Source of the DNA: Actinoplanes nipponensis
GTDB taxonomy: Bacteria; Actinomycetota; Actinomycetes; Mycobacteriales; Micromonosporaceae
DNA length: 64,000 nucleotides
NCBI RefSeq assembly: GCF_016862275.1
Contig: NZ_BOMQ01000031.1
Coordinates: 1 to 64,000 of the forward strand
Reading direction: 5' to 3'
The notes below the pieces were generated by a model. It ran no database searches and was not told the DNA's origin. It saw only the letters and a program-made list of their open reading frames with translations. This document shows positions 8,782 to 16,582 of this stretch, piece by piece. The translations under genes and the position numbers were made by a program. Numbering within the stretch: the first letter of the stretch is position 1; every line of letters begins with the position of its first letter.

Positions 8782-10034
8782 GCGTCCTGATCCTGCACCG
8801 CAACCCGCTGGAGCCGTTCCCCTACGACCGCTGGCTGCACGACTATCCGGGCGACATCGTCGTGCTGGCCGACCGCAGCCGCTTCGCGCCGGGCGGCGAG
8901 CCGGTCCCCGTGGACGACCGGAACTTCTCGCGGCTGGAGGTGCTGGACCGCTTCGACACCGACGTGGTCGTCAAGCGGGGCCTGGACCTGTGCGGCGAGT
9001 TCGGTGTCACGCACGTGATCGCGCACCACGAGGCCGACGTGGACGCCGCCGCCCAGATCCGCGAGCACCTGGGACTCGACGGCCCCTGGACCGCCGACGT
9101 CCTGCCGTTCCGCGACAAGGCCCTGATGAAACAACGCGTCCGCCGGGCCGGCCTCGACGTGGCGCCGTACGTCCTGGCCCGCGACGCCGGGCAGGCGCGG
9201 GAGTTCATCGCCGCCCAGGGGCTGCCGGTCGTCCTCAAGGACCGCGCCGGCTACAACGCCATCGGGCTGCACATCCTGCGCGACGAGCCGGCCACGACGC
9301 GGGCGCTGGCCGCCGCCTACGCCGGCGGCGAGCGCGACGACCTGCTGCTCGAGCGGTTCGTGCCGGGCCGGATGTGCCACGTGGACGGGCTGGTCGTCGG
9401 CGGCCGCACGGTGCTGGCCTGGCCGGCGCAGTACCAGTACGACCTGGCCTCGTTCGGCTCGGATCCCGGGGCCCGCATCGACCTGACCTTCGAGCCGGGC
9501 GACCCGCTCACCGCACGGCTGCTCGACTTCGCGGAGCGGACCCGGGCCGCGCTGACCGACGCCGGCAGCCGGCTCACCGATCACGGGTTCCACGCCGAGA
9601 TCTTCCACACCCCGGACGACCGGCTGGTGCTCTGCGAGATGGCGAGCCGCCCGGCCGGGGCGAAGATCCGCGAGGTGTTCGAGGCGCTGTTCGCCATGAA
9701 CCTCGGCGAGTACGCGACCCGCGCCCAGCTCGGCCTGCCCCTGCCCGGGCTCGGGGCCGGCGCCCCGCCGGCACCCCGGACGATGGCGGGCCAGGTGCTG
9801 ATGATGAAACGCCCCGGTAGGGTCAGGTCCGTGCCGTCGCCACCGCCGGAGCCGTGGGTGCACCGGTTCTGGCGGTACGCCGAGCCGGGCCAGGTGATCC
9901 CCCCGGCCGCCGGCTCCTCGGACTTCCTCCTCGCCGCCGTTGGCACCGCGCCCACCCGCGAGGGGTGCCTCCGCCGGCTGCGCGCGCTCGGCGACCGCTT
10001 CACGGCGCAGACCGTCATCGAGGAGCCCGCATGA
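8778..10034 (+). CDS. ATP-grasp ligase 2
   Basis: A second, clearly different ATP-grasp protein of 418 aa, not a tandem duplicate. Residues 1-110 form the pre-ATP-grasp lobe. VVLKDRAGYNAIG carries the ATP-binding Lys154, LLLERFVPGRMCHVDG is the hinge region, and HAEIFHTPDDRLVLCEMASRPAG supplies the acidic metal ligands. A C-terminal part (about 330-418) is shared with carboxylate-amine ligases of this subfamily. It starts with GTG overlapping the upstream stop and ends in an ATGA overlap with the exporter gene. Two unlike ligases in one operon suggest successive amide bonds, hence a tripeptide-like or capped dipeptide product, or one ligase acting on a non-amino-acid acid. No carrier-protein partner is encoded between them. 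Confidence 0.85.
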   Translation: MSVLILHRNPLEPFPYDRWLHDYPGDIVVLADRSRFAPGGEPVPVDDRNFSRLEVLDRFDTDVVVKRGLDLCGEFGVTHVIAHHEADVDAAAQIREHLGLDGPWTADVLPFRDKALMKQRVRRAGLDVAPYVLARDAGQAREFIAAQGLPVVLKDRAGYNAIGLHILRDEPATTRALAAAYAGGERDDLLLERFVPGRMCHVDGLVVGGRTVLAWPAQYQYDLASFGSDPGARIDLTFEPGDPLTARLLDFAERTRAALTDAGSRLTDHGFHAEIFHTPDDRLVLCEMASRPAGAKIREVFEALFAMNLGEYATRAQLGLPLPGLGAGAPPAPRTMAGQVLMMKRPGRVRSVPSPPPEPWVHRFWRYAEPGQVIPPAAGSSDFLLAAVGTAPTREGCLRRLRALGDRFTAQTVIEEPA

Positions 10035-11311
10035 AGCGGTCGACGCAGGCGCGGTACATGCTGGGCATGGTGGTCGACGCCACCGGCAGCGGCATGTACC
10101 TGCCGCTGTCGCTGCTGTACTTCCACCACAACACCGGCCTGAGCATCACCCGGGTCGGCGCGATCATCAGCGCCGCGGCGGTCCTGGGCCTGGTGAGCAA
10201 CCCGATCACCGGCGTCCTGGTGGACCGGTACGGCGCCCGGGCCGTCGTGGTCGGCGGCTACCTGGTCCGCGCGACCGCGTTCGCCAGCTATCCGCTGGTG
10301 CACGACCCGGTGCCGTTGTTCCTGGCCGTGCTGGTGATGGCGATCGGCGACGTGTCCTTCTCGCCGTCCATCCAGTCGTTCATCGCGGAGATCGCCGAGG
10401 GCGCGGCCCGGGACAGGCTGATCGCCGCCCAGCGCAGCCTGCGCAACGCGGGGCTCGGCGCGGGCGGCCTGCTCGCCGGGGCCGCGCTGGCCCTGGGCAG
10501 CGACCGGGCCTACCACGGGATCGTGCTGGGCAGCGCGGTGGCGTTCGCCGTCGCGGCCCTGCTGATCCGCTCGATACCCACCCGCCCGCGCGCCACGGCG
10601 GTCACCCGCACCGCCCGCGGCTACCGGCTGGTGGCACGCAACCGTCCGTTCCTGGCCCTGACCCTGCTCAACGTGCCGGTGGCGTTCGGCTACATGGTGC
10701 TGTCGGTGAGCCTGCCCGTATACGTCACCCAGGAACTGGATCAGCCGAGCTCCCTGGTGGGCGTGCTCTACGCGGTCAACACCGTGGGCATCGCCGTGTT
10801 GCAGATCCCGGTGACGCGGCTGCTGACCCGCTACCGGCGGACCCGGTCGGTCGCGCTGGGCGCGACGGTGTTCGCGACGTCGTTCGTGGCGTACGCCGTC
10901 CTGGGCGTCGTCTCGACCGGCACCGCGCTGGTCATCGGGGTGTTCGTGGCGACCGCGGCCTTCACGGTCGGCGAGCTGATGCACGGCGCGACCGCCTCGG
11001 CGATGGTGGCCAGCGCGGCGCCGGCCGAGACCCGGGGCCGGCACCTGGCGGTCTACCAGCTGTCCTGGGCGGTGCCGACCGCGCTCGCCCCGGCCGTGCT
11101 GACCGGGCTGCTGACGGCGTCGCCGACCGGGATGTGGCTGGTGCTGGCGACGGCGGTCGGCGGGGCCGCGGCGGGGGTGCTGCGGCTGGAACCGCGACTG
11201 CCGCGGGCGGCGGTGCGGCCGGGAACGCCGGAGCCGGAGCCGGGCAGCACCGGGGCGGAGACCACCGAGCCGGAGCAGGCCGACCCGTCCCGCGCGCTGC
11301 GGGACGCCTGA
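10031..11311 (+). CDS. MFS transporter (probable product exporter)
   Basis: A 426-aa major facilitator superfamily protein with about 12 hydrophobic segments and a basic cytoplasmic loop after helix 2 (VDRYGARAVVVGG, the family A-motif position). It would move a small molecule across the inner membrane by proton antiport. The ATG at 10031 overlaps the stop of ATP-grasp ligase 2 by 4 bp, so it is co-translated with the biosynthetic genes; this supports export and self-protection for the product. The C-terminal 30 residues after the last helix are hydrophilic and rich in Glu and Pro. The substrate cannot be inferred from sequence; import of a precursor is possible but less likely. Confidence 0.88.
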   Translation: MKRSTQARYMLGMVVDATGSGMYLPLSLLYFHHNTGLSITRVGAIISAAAVLGLVSNPITGVLVDRYGARAVVVGGYLVRATAFASYPLVHDPVPLFLAVLVMAIGDVSFSPSIQSFIAEIAEGAARDRLIAAQRSLRNAGLGAGGLLAGAALALGSDRAYHGIVLGSAVAFAVAALLIRSIPTRPRATAVTRTARGYRLVARNRPFLALTLLNVPVAFGYMVLSVSLPVYVTQELDQPSSLVGVLYAVNTVGIAVLQIPVTRLLTRYRRTRSVALGATVFATSFVAYAVLGVVSTGTALVIGVFVATAAFTVGELMHGATASAMVASAAPAETRGRHLAVYQLSWAVPTALAPAVLTGLLTASPTGMWLVLATAVGGAAAGVLRLEPRLPRAAVRPGTPEPEPGSTGAETTEPEQADPSRALRDA

Positions 11312-11390
11312 GCCGTCCCGGGCTCCCGGCGGGGCGATTCCTGTCGTACCCCGGGGGCAGGATCGCGGCCTGACTCAGCAGCGCATCGCG

Positions 11391-12086
11391 ATGGTCACCG
11401 GCGCCAGCCGCGGGGTCGGCAAGGGCGTCGCCCTCGCCCTCGGCGCGGCCGGTTACACGGTGTACGTCACCGGCCGGTCGACCGACGCCGCGGTCACCTA
11501 TCCGCGGGTCGGCGGCAGCGTCGAGCAGACCGCGCGGGAGGTGACCGCCGCCGGCGGCGCCGGCGTCGCGATGGTGTGCGACCACACCTGGGGGCAGCCG
11601 CTGTCGGTGTGGGACGACATGTTCGCCGGTGGCGTGCGGGCGCACTACGCCGCCACGGTGCTCGCCGTCCCCCTGCTGCGCCCGGGCGCCCTGGTCGTCA
11701 CGGTCTCCTTCTTCCCGGGCAGCTACCTCAGCGGCGAGGACCAGGTGGCGTACAGCGTCGCCAAGGCGGCCGACGACCGGATGATCGCCGTGATGGCCGA
11801 GCAGCTGCGGCCGCGGCGGGTCACCGCCGTGGGGCTCTACCCCGGCCTGGTCCGCACCGAGGGGGTGCTCAGGGCCGCGGAGTTCCTGGACCTGTCCCGA
11901 TCGGAGTCGCCCGAGTTCGTCGGGCGCGCGGTGGTGGCGCTGGCCGGCGGCCCCGGGGTGGCCCGGCACACCGGCCGCTGCCTGGTGGCGGCCGAGCTCG
12001 CGGCCGAGTACGGCTTCACCGACGTGGACGGCGCCCGGCCCGTCAGCGCGCGGGCCCACTTCCGCGACCGGGCCGGGGGCGGTTGA
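11391..12086 (+). CDS. Short-chain dehydrogenase/reductase-like protein
   Basis: A Rossmann-fold SDR-like protein of 231 aa from the ATG at 11391. VTGASRGVGKG is the NAD(P)-binding glycine motif, and AYSVAKAADDRM matches the Y-x-x-x-K catalytic pair. Proteins in this family usually begin several residues before the glycine motif. A CTG at 11370 with GGGGGCAGG upstream would give seven more residues (L-T-Q-Q-R-I-A), so the true start may be non-canonical. The middle segment (about 65-85) is shorter than in typical SDRs and lacks a clear N-N-A-G motif, so the active site may be degenerate. It lies 79 bp after the exporter in the same direction, so it could be the last gene of the biosynthetic operon or an independent gene. 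Confidence 0.75.
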   Translation: MVTGASRGVGKGVALALGAAGYTVYVTGRSTDAAVTYPRVGGSVEQTAREVTAAGGAGVAMVCDHTWGQPLSVWDDMFAGGVRAHYAATVLAVPLLRPGALVVTVSFFPGSYLSGEDQVAYSVAKAADDRMIAVMAEQLRPRRVTAVGLYPGLVRTEGVLRAAEFLDLSRSESPEFVGRAVVALAGGPGVARHTGRCLVAAELAAEYGFTDVDGARPVSARAHFRDRAGGG

Positions 12087-12146
12087 CAGGGATCGATGGA
12101 TGGACTGGTGTGGACGTCACCATCCTTCGATGTCGCAGGAGGCTCG

Positions 12147-14240
12147 ATGTCATCCAGACGCCGCTGGGCGGTCACCGCCGCCACAGCCGTGCTGACCGCC
12201 GGACTGCTCACCCACCCCGGCGCGAGCGCCGCCGCCCCGCCCGGCGGACCCGGCGCCGCGCCGGCGATCGCCCTGGCCGCCGGCGAACACGCCCTGATCC
12301 GCTTCCGGCTGCCGGACGAGGCCGCGTTCCAGCGCCTGGTCGCCTCCGGCGCCGACGTCGCCACCCGGCCGCGTACCACGGACGGGCAGGTCATGGCCGA
12401 TGTCGTGGTCGACGCGGCCGAGCTGGGCGCGCTCACCAAGCGCGGCGCGGTGGCCGTCCAGGTGATCCAGACGCAGGACGACGGCGCGCGGCGGCTCGCC
12501 GAGGGCCAGGCCCGCAGCCGGCTCGCCGGCGAGGACACGCTGCAGTTCCTGCAGGCCTACTGGTGGACCTCCGGCGGCCGGACGTTCCTGCAGACGCAGG
12601 TGGCCACCACGGCCACGGACGACCCGGACGTCGAGATCACCGTGACCTGGACGACGGCCGACGGCACCACCGGCAGCTACTCGCTCTACCGGTTCGAGGA
12701 CTCGGGCGAGTACCAGTACCACGTCCAGGTGCCGCAGCGGCTGCCCGCGCGGCCGGTGACGGTGAGCGCGACGTCCAGCCTCGGCGGGCGGTCGCGGACG
12801 ATCACGCCGGCGGTCTGGCCCGGCGCGACCCCGCCGGCGCTGCCCGGCGGCTACCAGCGCGACTTCATCGACGCGTACCTGACCCCGACCGACATCAAGG
12901 CCCGGATCAAGCGGCTGAGCCGGCAGTACGCCGGCCTGGTCGACGTGATCGACCTGCCCAACCGCACCCAGGGGTACCGCCGCACCGCGGCCGCGTACCT
13001 CGGCGACCCGGCCGCGGCGGCCGTCGTGGTGGAGTCGGTCAGGTTCGGCGACCAGGGCATGAACGGCGTCCAGGTGCGCACGGTCGACCCGGGACAAGCG
13101 AACAGGCCGCTCGGTGCGACGTACCGGGACCGGGTCCTGACCGTCTCGCTGGCCACCGACGCCGGCGGCAAGGTGATCAGCACGACCGACGACGTGGCCG
13201 CCTTCATCACGGCCCGGTATCCGCAGCGCTTCAACGCGTTCGTCGAGGAGGGGTCCGCGGGCGTGCCGATGCCGGTCGCCGGCCCGGCCCGCCTCGACGA
13301 CGGCCTGGCCGGCACCGAGGTGCCGCGCCGGCCGTGGACGGTGCAGGCCCTGCGGATCGGCGCGGTGCGCGACGGGTCCAAGGTGGGCGTGCTCGCCTAC
13401 AGCCAGGAACACGCCCGCGAATGGGCCACGCCGCTGGTCACGCTGGAGTTCGCCGAGCGCCTGCTGGCCAACTACGCGACCGACCCGGCGACCCGGGAGC
13501 TGCTGGACTCGGTCGACGTGTTCGTGATCCCGACGGCCAACCCGGACGGCGCGAACTACTCGTTCAACGACTTCAACTTCCAGCGCAAGAACCTGGTCAA
13601 CCACTGCACCGGCGCCAACCGCGACCCCCGCCTGCGCAACTCCTGGGGCGTCGACGTCAACCGCAACTACACCGTCGGCTCCTACTTCGACGGCTACGTC
13701 GGCGGCAGCCCCAACTGCCTGTCCGGCACGTACGCCGGCACCGGGGAGCTGTCGGAGGCGGAGAGCCGCAACGTGATCGCGCTGGCCAAGGCGCACACCA
13801 ACATCAAGTACGCGCTGAACGTGCACAGCTACGGCGGCTACTTCATGTGGTCGCCGGGCGCGTACAAGGCGGCGGGCCGGGTCACGCTGCCCCGGCCGTC
13901 CATCGACGAGGCGAAGTACTTCCAGGACAGCGCCCGCCGCATCGTGGGCGCCATCTCCGCCTCGCGGGGCACGGTGACCTGGCCGGCGTACACGGGTCCG
14001 GTCGCCGACGTGCTGTACTCGGCGGCCGGCAACTCCGCCGACCAGCTGTACTACGAGCTGGGCATCGCCGCCTGGGACTTCGAGGTAGGCAACGACCTCT
14101 GGAACGAGGAGACCGGCCAGTGGGAGGGGGTGGGCTTCCAGCCGCCCTTCGCGGAGGCGCACGCCGAGTCCCAGGAGTACGCGGACGGTCTGATCGAACT
14201 GGTCCGCATCGCCCGCGACAGCGCCGCGGCCGCGCGTTAG
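12147..14240 (+). CDS. Secreted M14 zinc carboxypeptidase
   Basis: A 697-aa exported metallopeptidase. An N-terminal signal peptide (basic SSRRR, then a hydrophobic stretch ending about residue 28) is followed by a roughly 220-aa beta-rich region and the M14 domain (about 260-690). The zinc site is read from SQEHAREWATP (His-x-x-Glu, near residue 422) and NVHSYGG (His, near 560). NPDGANYS and GVDVNRNY are the substrate-carboxylate regions, and WDFEVGN near the C-terminus fits the catalytic glutamate. The family removes C-terminal residues from peptides outside the cell. The ATG at 12147 has a perfect AGGAGG 4-5 nt upstream; the frame extends further upstream without support. It probably starts its own transcript and ends at a convergent hairpin. 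Confidence 0.93.
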   Translation: MSSRRRWAVTAATAVLTAGLLTHPGASAAAPPGGPGAAPAIALAAGEHALIRFRLPDEAAFQRLVASGADVATRPRTTDGQVMADVVVDAAELGALTKRGAVAVQVIQTQDDGARRLAEGQARSRLAGEDTLQFLQAYWWTSGGRTFLQTQVATTATDDPDVEITVTWTTADGTTGSYSLYRFEDSGEYQYHVQVPQRLPARPVTVSATSSLGGRSRTITPAVWPGATPPALPGGYQRDFIDAYLTPTDIKARIKRLSRQYAGLVDVIDLPNRTQGYRRTAAAYLGDPAAAAVVVESVRFGDQGMNGVQVRTVDPGQANRPLGATYRDRVLTVSLATDAGGKVISTTDDVAAFITARYPQRFNAFVEEGSAGVPMPVAGPARLDDGLAGTEVPRRPWTVQALRIGAVRDGSKVGVLAYSQEHAREWATPLVTLEFAERLLANYATDPATRELLDSVDVFVIPTANPDGANYSFNDFNFQRKNLVNHCTGANRDPRLRNSWGVDVNRNYTVGSYFDGYVGGSPNCLSGTYAGTGELSEAESRNVIALAKAHTNIKYALNVHSYGGYFMWSPGAYKAAGRVTLPRPSIDEAKYFQDSARRIVGAISASRGTVTWPAYTGPVADVLYSAAGNSADQLYYELGIAAWDFEVGNDLWNEETGQWEGVGFQPPFAEAHAESQEYADGLIELVRIARDSAAAAR

Positions 14241-14285
14241 CCGTGCTGCCGACGGACGGTGGCCGCGGGGGGATCTAGCAGGGGG

Positions 14286-14342
14286 TGAGGGCCTTCGGGT
14301 CCGGGGGACGGCGACGTCCCGCCGGGTTGCCGGAGGCCCTCA
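14286..14342. terminator. Large two-tier hairpin between convergent genes
   Basis: Arms 14286-14298 and 14330-14342 pair over 13 positions, with one G-U on the plus-strand transcript. Nested inside, GGGACG (14305-14310) and CGTCCC (14315-14320) close on GCGA, a GNRA-type tetraloop. It sits between the M14 stop and the convergent lysozyme-fold gene, so it can serve both strands. There is no U-tract, which is usual for actinomycetes. Confidence 0.75.
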
Positions 14343-14363
14343 GGTCCGCCGTGATGCGCGGGC

Positions 14364-14903
14364 TCACCTGCAGGCGACCGCCGGGCTCAGCGCGTCGACG
14401 AGGCGGGTGGCGGCCCGGGCGTGCTTCGCGTAGGCCTCCGGGAAGGCTGACACCTGGACGGTCTGGGCGGCGTCGGTGAGCCGCATCCGCTGCCAGCCGT
14501 CGACGGCGAGCAGCTTGTCGTAGAACTTGTGGGTCTGGTAGGCCGGATCGGCCAGCTGGCCGGGTGTGCCCCAGCCCTGGCTGGGGCGCTGCTGGAACAG
14601 GCCGATCGAGTCCCGGTCACCCCCGCGCAGGTTGCGCAGCCGGGACTCCTGCAGGGCGGTGGCCACCGCGATCACCTGGCCCCGGACCGGCACCCGCCGG
14701 TCGTTGCCGATGGCGACGATGAGGCGGGCGTTGGCGATCTGCTCGTCGCTCCAGCCGTCCAGCGCCGACGCGGCGGCCGAGGCCCCGGGGCGGGGCGGGC
14801 AGGCGGCGTCCGCGCGCAGCAGGGGGCTGAGGGCGAAGCCGGCCAGCACGGCGACGGCCACCACGAAGAGCGCACGCACGACGGGAGACACCTTCCGGAT
14901 CAT
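14364..14903 (-). CDS. Secreted lysozyme-fold (lytic transglycosylase-like) protein
   Basis: A 179-aa protein with an N-terminal membrane or signal segment (VVRALFVVAVAVLAGFALSP) and a compact domain: ANARLIVAIGNDRRVPVRGQ, VATALQESRL (Glu in the usual catalytic position of the lysozyme/transglycosylase fold) and SIGLFQQRPSQGWG. This looks like the small actinobacterial goose-lysozyme-related proteins that act on peptidoglycan outside the membrane. The ATG at 14903 is chosen because the signal segment starts directly after it; upstream frame residues look like random GC-rich translation. It diverges from the RCC1 gene across 112 bp containing a 16-bp perfect palindrome. Muralytic activity is inferred. 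Confidence 0.8.
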   Translation of the reverse strand: MIRKVSPVVRALFVVAVAVLAGFALSPLLRADAACPPRPGASAAASALDGWSDEQIANARLIVAIGNDRRVPVRGQVIAVATALQESRLRNLRGGDRDSIGLFQQRPSQGWGTPGQLADPAYQTHKFYDKLLAVDGWQRMRLTDAAQTVQVSAFPEAYAKHARAATRLVDALSPAVACR

Positions 14904-14924
14904 GGGGTCCGGCGAAGGGTACCG

Positions 14925-14940
14925 GTCGACCGCGGTCGAC
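14925..14940. promoter_or_regulatory. 16-bp perfect palindrome in a divergent promoter region
   Basis: GTCGACCGCGGTCGAC is self-complementary over all 16 bp and lies 22 bp upstream of the lysozyme-fold start, between it and the RCC1-repeat gene. With no loop it resembles a protein-binding site more than a terminator. Its core ACCGCGGT recurs in intergenic palindromes at 20705 and 47313. Confidence 0.45.
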
Positions 14941-15015
14941 AGTGGACCGGAGGCGCCCGGTCGCGGATGGCGGCTCTCCGGCTCGCTCGCCCACGCCATC
15001 GGTCATGCTGTTCCC

Positions 15016-15864
15016 ATGAGAAGTACCGTCATCGCCGCCGGCCGCCGGCACTCGCTGGGGCTGCGCGCCGACGGCGCCGTGGTCGCGGCCGGCCAGGGGA
15101 CCTCCGATGAGTGCCGGGTCGAGGACTGGGCCCGGATGGTCGCGGTGGCGGCCGGCAATGTGCACACGGCGCCCAACACCGGACGGTCCCACAGCGTCGG
15201 CCTGCGCGCGGACGGCACCGTGACGGCGACGGGCTGGAACGGTGACGGGCAGTGTGACGTCACGTCGTGGCGCGACGTGACCCAGGTCGCCGCGGGCTGG
15301 CGGCGCACATTGGGGCTCGTCGCTGACGGCACAGTGCGGGCCGCGGGACGCGTCCGCGAGGGCGCATGCGACGTGGGCCGGTGGCGTGAGATCGTCGGGC
15401 TGGCCTGCGGCGACTGGCACTCGGTGGGCCTCGGAGCCGACGGGACCGTCGTCGCCGCGGGCAACGATCGGCGCGGGCAGTGCGCGGTCGGGCCGTGGCG
15501 GGACATCGCCGCCGTCGCCGCCGGCTACCTCCACACGGTCGGCCTCACCACCGACGGACGGGTCCTCGCGGTCGGGGACCCGTCGACGGGCGCCTGCGAC
15601 GTCGGCGCCTGGAGCGACGTCGTGGCGGTGGCCGCCGGCAGCTACCACACCGTCGGGGTCACCGCGGCCGGCCGGGTCGTGGCCGCGGGCAACGGGGACC
15701 ACGGCCAGTGCGACGTCACCGACTGGCGCGAGATCGTCGCGGTGGCGGCCGGCTCCACCCACACCCTCGGCCTGCGCGCGGACGGCACGGTCGTCGCCGC
15801 CGGCAACAACGAGCACGGTCAGTGCGACGTCACCGGCTGGACCGCGATCCGGTCGCCCCTCTGA
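15016..15864 (+). CDS. RCC1-repeat beta-propeller protein
   Basis: A 282-aa protein made almost entirely of about seven RCC1-type repeats of 36-40 residues. Each has the pattern W-x-(D/E)-(I/V)-x-x-V-A-A-G-x-x-H-(T/S)-x-G-L-x-A-D-G-x-V-x-A-A-G, usually followed by G-Q-C-D-V. Such repeats form a seven-bladed propeller that binds proteins or other ligands; eukaryotic RCC1 is a Ran exchange factor, but bacterial members have no established common role. No signal peptide or membrane segment is visible, so it is probably cytosolic. The ATG at 15016 is right at the first repeat. The recurrent cysteine in the C-D-V motif is striking. It is divergently arranged with the lysozyme-fold gene; no functional link is shown. 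Confidence 0.88.
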   Translation: MRSTVIAAGRRHSLGLRADGAVVAAGQGTSDECRVEDWARMVAVAAGNVHTAPNTGRSHSVGLRADGTVTATGWNGDGQCDVTSWRDVTQVAAGWRRTLGLVADGTVRAAGRVREGACDVGRWREIVGLACGDWHSVGLGADGTVVAAGNDRRGQCAVGPWRDIAAVAAGYLHTVGLTTDGRVLAVGDPSTGACDVGAWSDVVAVAAGSYHTVGVTAAGRVVAAGNGDHGQCDVTDWREIVAVAAGSTHTLGLRADGTVVAAGNNEHGQCDVTGWTAIRSPL

Positions 15865-16582
15865 CCCGTCGCCCTCCCGGCCCGCGAAGCAGCACCGAGC
15901 GTCGCCTCCCGGGAGCGCACCACGGCCGCACGTGGGGTGCTGGTCGCCCGGGCCGGCACCGGGATCATCGGAACGTCCCGTTGAGGACGACGTCGGCGCG
16001 CATCGGCATCTCACGCCCCTCCCCCAGGTGCGGGAGAGGCGGTGCTCCGGAGTAGTCGATCGGGAACGTGCGGAGCCGGTCAGATGGCTGACGCCGCCGT
16101 GCCGGACATGCGACGCCGCGCGGCGGGCGGACCATGATCAGGCGCTGAGGGGGAACGCCGGCCCGGCCGCAGCGGATTCGGAGCGGGCCGGTGGAGCACC
16201 TGCCCCACCGCCGGATCGGCGAGACCCACCCCGCGAACGGACCGCCGAGCACACCGAGCAGCAGCGAGGCCAAGGGCGCGCGGGCAATTCCCAGCCGGCG
16301 AGCCGGCTCCCCGACGCGGGCGTCCAGAAGGCTGGCGGGTCGAAGGCGGAGAGGGCTGGCGGTGAGGAGCCGAGCAGCCTGACGGTCAAACGGTCAGGGA
16401 GGAAAGAACCTCACGGACAGAGGTCGAGCAGCGTGAAGGTCGACAAGGAGCGCGCCGCGCCGGCCCGGTCGGTGCGCACACCGAGCCCAGGGCAGATCGG
16501 CACCGCACCACCCGCCGGAACCCGACAGACGAGTTCCGCCCCTTCCCACCCCCTACCATTGATCTTGGACAATACTGGTCGC
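15865..16582. other. 718-bp stretch without a supported gene
   Basis: Several open frames cross it (for example minus 15965-16273 and 16138-16389) but none has a recognisable domain, a good ribosome site or convincing codon pattern. Parts, such as 16020-16140 and 16330-16580, are less GC-biased than the flanks. It may hold the promoter and 5' leader of the next gene; just before 16583 the sequence TTGATCTTGGACAATACT is AT-rich and could include its -10 region. Confidence 0.5.

Noticed and set aside
15965..16389. Minus-strand open frames in the 718-bp gap
   Set aside because: No ribosome site, no domain, and codon positions do not show the strong third-position GC bias of neighbouring genes.
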